Source: Actinomycetota bacterium
GTDB taxonomy: Bacteria; Actinomycetota; Actinomycetes; S36-B12; UBA5976
Direction of reading: 5' to 3'
Assembly: GCA_947452765.1 (NCBI GenBank)
Contig: CANGDR010000001.1
Location: forward strand, 1-64,000
Length of the DNA stretch: 64,000 nucleotides
The notes below the pieces were generated by a model that did not search any database, had not been told where the DNA came from, and saw only the letters and a program-made list of their open reading frames with translations. Position 1 is the first letter of the stretch. Every line of letters starts with the position of its first letter. Of this stretch, positions 61,950 to 64,000 are shown piece after piece. Position numbers and translations under genes: made by a program.

Positions 61950-61983
61950 AAAAAGGTGGTTCCCTCCGGGGAGCCACCTTTTT
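61950..61983 (+). terminator. Rho-independent terminator after rplL
   Basis: AAAAAGGTGG.TCCC paired with GGGA.CCACCTTTTT around a TCCG loop: about 15 bp ending in a T-run, usable in both directions. A weaker GGTTTT/AAAACC hairpin (61926-61947) lies just before it. Transcription of rplJL should mostly stop here, so rpoB needs its own promoter. Confidence 0.85.
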
Positions 61984-62315
61984 GCATGCAGAAAGATAAC
62001 GCCTTTGTCACAGTCAGTATTGGGTGCTTGACATGTGTCCGAATCTGGGTAACGATTGGCGAGCAAGTTAAGAAATGCAGACTTCCCCCTGTAACCGATG
62101 ATTTCGGTCTGGCGCACTTGGCCCTAGCTGTCCAAGTCAGTGCAGAAGTCCAAAATCGAGGGTTTTCAGGAAAATTTAAGCTGCATTGGACAGTGGCTGC
62201 CGCCTCTAGGTATGCTACAAGTTCGCCGTGCCCTAAATCTCCCTGTCATTTGTGTATTCAATTTGACTAGGTGCCTTTAGCGTGCGGAATTACAGCTAGC
62301 TCGGAAGGACGACTG
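61984..62315. other. rplL-rpoB intergenic region / rpoB promoter and leader
   Basis: About 330 bases without a credible gene; the ORFs the track shows across it are unlike any family. It holds a small CTTGG/CCAAG hairpin (62117-62136), the predicted rpoB promoter (62186-62216) and a leader of about 95 nt. Nothing else was recognised. Confidence 0.6.
62186..62216 (+). promoter_or_regulatory. Predicted rpoB promoter
   Basis: TTGGAC and TATGCT separated by 19 bases (18 if TGGACA is read as the -35). It lies about 95-100 bases upstream of the rpoB start and downstream of the rplL terminator. Confidence 0.45.
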
Positions 62316-64000
62316 TTGGCCGCCTCACGCACTCACTCCCGCAGTTCTACAGGCCCAAAGCGGGTCTCATTCGCAAAGATTCGTGAACCATTAGAAGTTC
62401 CTAATCTCCTTGATCTCCAGGTCGAATCATTTGATTGGCTACTTGGCAATCAAATGTGGAAGGACCGCGTCGCTGCGGCCATCGAATCTGGCAACAACGA
62501 AATTCCTCAGACACACGGTCTACAGGACGTGTTCGAAGAGATCAGCCCAATTGAGGATTACAACGGCACCATGTCGTTGACCTTTACTGAGCCAAGTCTT
62601 GAAGATGCGAAGAACACTGAAGACGAATGCCGCGAGAAGGATTTAACCTACTCACAGCCGCTTTACGTCAACGCTGAATTCATGAACAACGAAACTGGCG
62701 AAATCAAGAGCCAGACCGTATTCATGGGTGACTTCCCAATCATGACTAGCAAGGGCACATTCATCATCAACGGCACCGAGCGCGTTGTTGTATCCCAGCT
62801 TGTTCGTTCCCCGGGTGTTTACTTCGAGCGTTCACTCGACAAGACATCTGACAAGGACATCTACACCACAAAGATCATCCCAAGCCGTGGTGCTTGGCTG
62901 GAATTTGAAATTGATAAGAAGGACATTGTCGGTGTTCGCATCGACCGCAAGCGTAAGCAGCCAGTAACAGTTTTCTTGAAGGCTCTTGGTTTAACTTCTG
63001 ATCAGATTCGTGAACAGTTCGGCGCTTACGAATCAATGATGTCCACTCTGGAAAAAGAAACTACGTCGACTCAGGATGAGGCCCTACTCGACATTTACCG
63101 CAAACTTCGTCCAGGTGAACCACCGACGGTTGAAGCTTCACGTTCCTTACTCCAGAACTTCTTCTTCAACGAGAAGCGTTACGACCTTGCAAAGGTTGGT
63201 CGCTACAAGGTCAACAAGAAGCTTGGTCTAGAAACCGAACCAACCAAGACTGTTCTTGACATCAATGATGTGCTTGCAACGATCGAATACTTAGTTCGCC
63301 TGCACGCAGGTGAAACTGAATTCACTTCTGCACGCGGTACTACTCGCGTTGAAGTTGATGACATCGACCACTTCGGTAACCGACGTCTTCGTACTGTGGG
63401 TGAATTGATTCAAAACCAGATTCGTACCGGACTTTCCCGGATGGAACGTGTAGTCCGCGAACGTATGACGACCCAGGATCCAGAAGCGATTACACCGCTT
63501 ACCTTGATCAACACTCGTCCGGTAATTGCATCAATCAAGGAATTCTTCGGAACTTCCCAGTTGTCGCAGTTCATGGATCAGACCAACCCACTTTCAGGCC
63601 TAACGCACAAGCGTCGTCTGTCAGCGCTTGGACCGGGTGGTCTATCTCGCGAGCGTGCAGGCTTCGAAGTCCGCGACGTTCACCCGTCTCACTACGGTCG
63701 TATGTGTCCGATCGAAACTCCAGAAGGTCCAAACATTGGTCTGATTGGTTCGCTTGCGTCCTACGCACGTATCAATGCTTTTGGTTTCGTCGAGACTCCA
63801 TACCGCAAGGTTGTTAAGGGCAAGGTAACTGACAAGATCCAGTACCTAACCGCTGATGAAGAAGACGTGCACGTTATCGCGCAGGCAAACTCTTTGCTTA
63901 ACGATGACAACACCTTCCAGGATGAAAAAGTTCTAGTTCGCACCAAGGGTGGCGAAGTGGACTACATCCCAGGTTTTGACGTTGACTTCATGGACGTTTC
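62316..64000 (+). CDS. rpoB: RNA polymerase beta subunit, 5' part (runs off the window)
   Basis: Catalytic core subunit of RNA polymerase; about 561 residues visible. Not in the track because it is open at the right edge. TTG start after GGAAGGA (six-base spacing), reading [20 protein letters not shown], the usual actinobacterial N-terminus. [20 protein letters not shown] and [12 protein letters not shown] belong to the protrusion. The rifampicin region begins near residue 412 ([17 protein letters not shown], then [19 protein letters not shown]) and [19 protein letters not shown] follows. The residues most often mutated in resistance (E. coli D516, H526, S531) are wild type; the Asn at 518 is Thr. 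Confidence 0.97.
   Translation, partial: MAASRTHSRSSTGPKRVSFAKIREPLEVPNLLDLQVESFDWLLGNQMWKDRVAAAIESGNNEIPQTHGLQDVFEEISPIEDYNGTMSLTFTEPSLEDAKNTEDECREKDLTYSQPLYVNAEFMNNETGEIKSQTVFMGDFPIMTSKGTFIINGTERVVVSQLVRSPGVYFERSLDKTSDKDIYTTKIIPSRGAWLEFEIDKKDIVGVRIDRKRKQPVTVFLKALGLTSDQIREQFGAYESMMSTLEKETTSTQDEALLDIYRKLRPGEPPTVEASRSLLQNFFFNEKRYDLAKVGRYKVNKKLGLETEPTKTVLDINDVLATIEYLVRLHAGETEFTSARGTTRVEVDDIDHFGNRRLRTVGELIQNQIRTGLSRMERVVRERMTTQDPEAITPLTLINTRPVIASIKEFFGTSQLSQFMDQTNPLSGLTHKRRLSALGPGGLSRERAGFEVRDVHPSHYGRMCPIETPEGPNIGLIGSLASYARINAFGFVETPYRKVVKGKVTDKIQYLTADEEDVHVIAQANSLLNDDNTFQDEKVLVRTKGGEVDYIPGFDVDFMDV

Noticed and set aside
61857-62270. ORFs in the rplL-rpoB gap (86 aa minus, 104 aa plus)
   Set aside because: They cross the hairpin array and terminator, lack ribosome-binding sites, and resemble no family.

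Overview
The window is a chromosomal core segment of an actinobacterium. The evidence is gene content and gene order: a mycothiol S-conjugate amidase (mca), the DUF4307, DUF3817, DUF501 and Rv3235-type families, a protein O-mannosyltransferase, a G5-domain cell-wall enzyme, and an rpoB reading LAASRT.. from a TTG start. The DNA is far less G+C-rich than in Streptomyces or Mycobacterium, with many TTA codons and A/T third positions, and genes are packed very tightly. That suggests a streamlined aquatic lineage (freshwater Nanopelagicales/acI-like or similar). The lineage is inference. There are no insertion sequences, phage genes, CRISPR arrays or rRNA genes.

Layout. 0-4.5 kb: tsaC (cut by the window edge), a Ca2+/H+ antiporter, a conserved protein of uncertain function, an FAD oxidoreductase and a SAF-domain membrane protein. 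4.5-35.3 kb follows, as far as I recall it, the Mycobacterium tuberculosis order Rv0991-Rv1026: fmdB-like, two fluC fluoride channels, formyl-THF cyclo-ligase, galU, a MoeA-like protein (Glp), rimJ and a GlpR-like membrane protein; an inserted copZ-copA copper pair; pmt, rsmI, metG, an acyltransferase, tatD, a G5/transglycosylase protein, ksgA, ispE, two regulators, tRNA-Gln, glmU, prs, rplY, pth, cysQ, mfd, a SurA-like lipoprotein, mazG, eno, ftsB/divIC, DUF501 and ppx. 35.4-48 kb: tRNA-Leu(UAA), a Bax-inhibitor-like protein, msrA, an MFS exporter, ilvA, a DrrAB-type ABC pair, greA, DUF4307, mca, SURF1, DUF3817, a CDF metal exporter, DUF4031 and an MMPL transporter. 48-58 kb: a SpoIID-like secreted protein, secA, an Rv3235-family protein, then an actinobacterial cluster (predicted Sm-like protein, BldC-type HTH, SAF protein, CpaE-like ATPase) and aspC. 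57.9-64 kb: tRNA-Trp, secE, nusG, rplK, rplA, L10 leader, rplJ, rplL, and rpoB running off the end.

Many genes form overlapping operons. Single genes and operon heads repeatedly carry a (T/C)ANNNT box exactly six bases before an ATG or GTG, the arrangement expected for leaderless mRNAs. Convergent gene pairs are fused back to back: five of ten share a four-base palindromic stop, with no terminator between. Recognisable Rho-independent terminators occur only after the Bax-inhibitor gene, in the L10 leader and after rplL.

Most interesting items: (1) the MoeA/Glp homologue has lost the internal domain with the MDGYA motif and has altered active-site loops, yet keeps its place beside rimJ and a GlpR-like membrane protein, suggesting a non-enzymatic role; (2) the tRNA with anticodon UAA has a short variable loop; (3) a duplicated perfect hairpin overlaps the rplL stop codon; (4) the 53.7-56.6 kb cluster of little-studied genes sits next to an inverted pair of DnaA-box-like sites.
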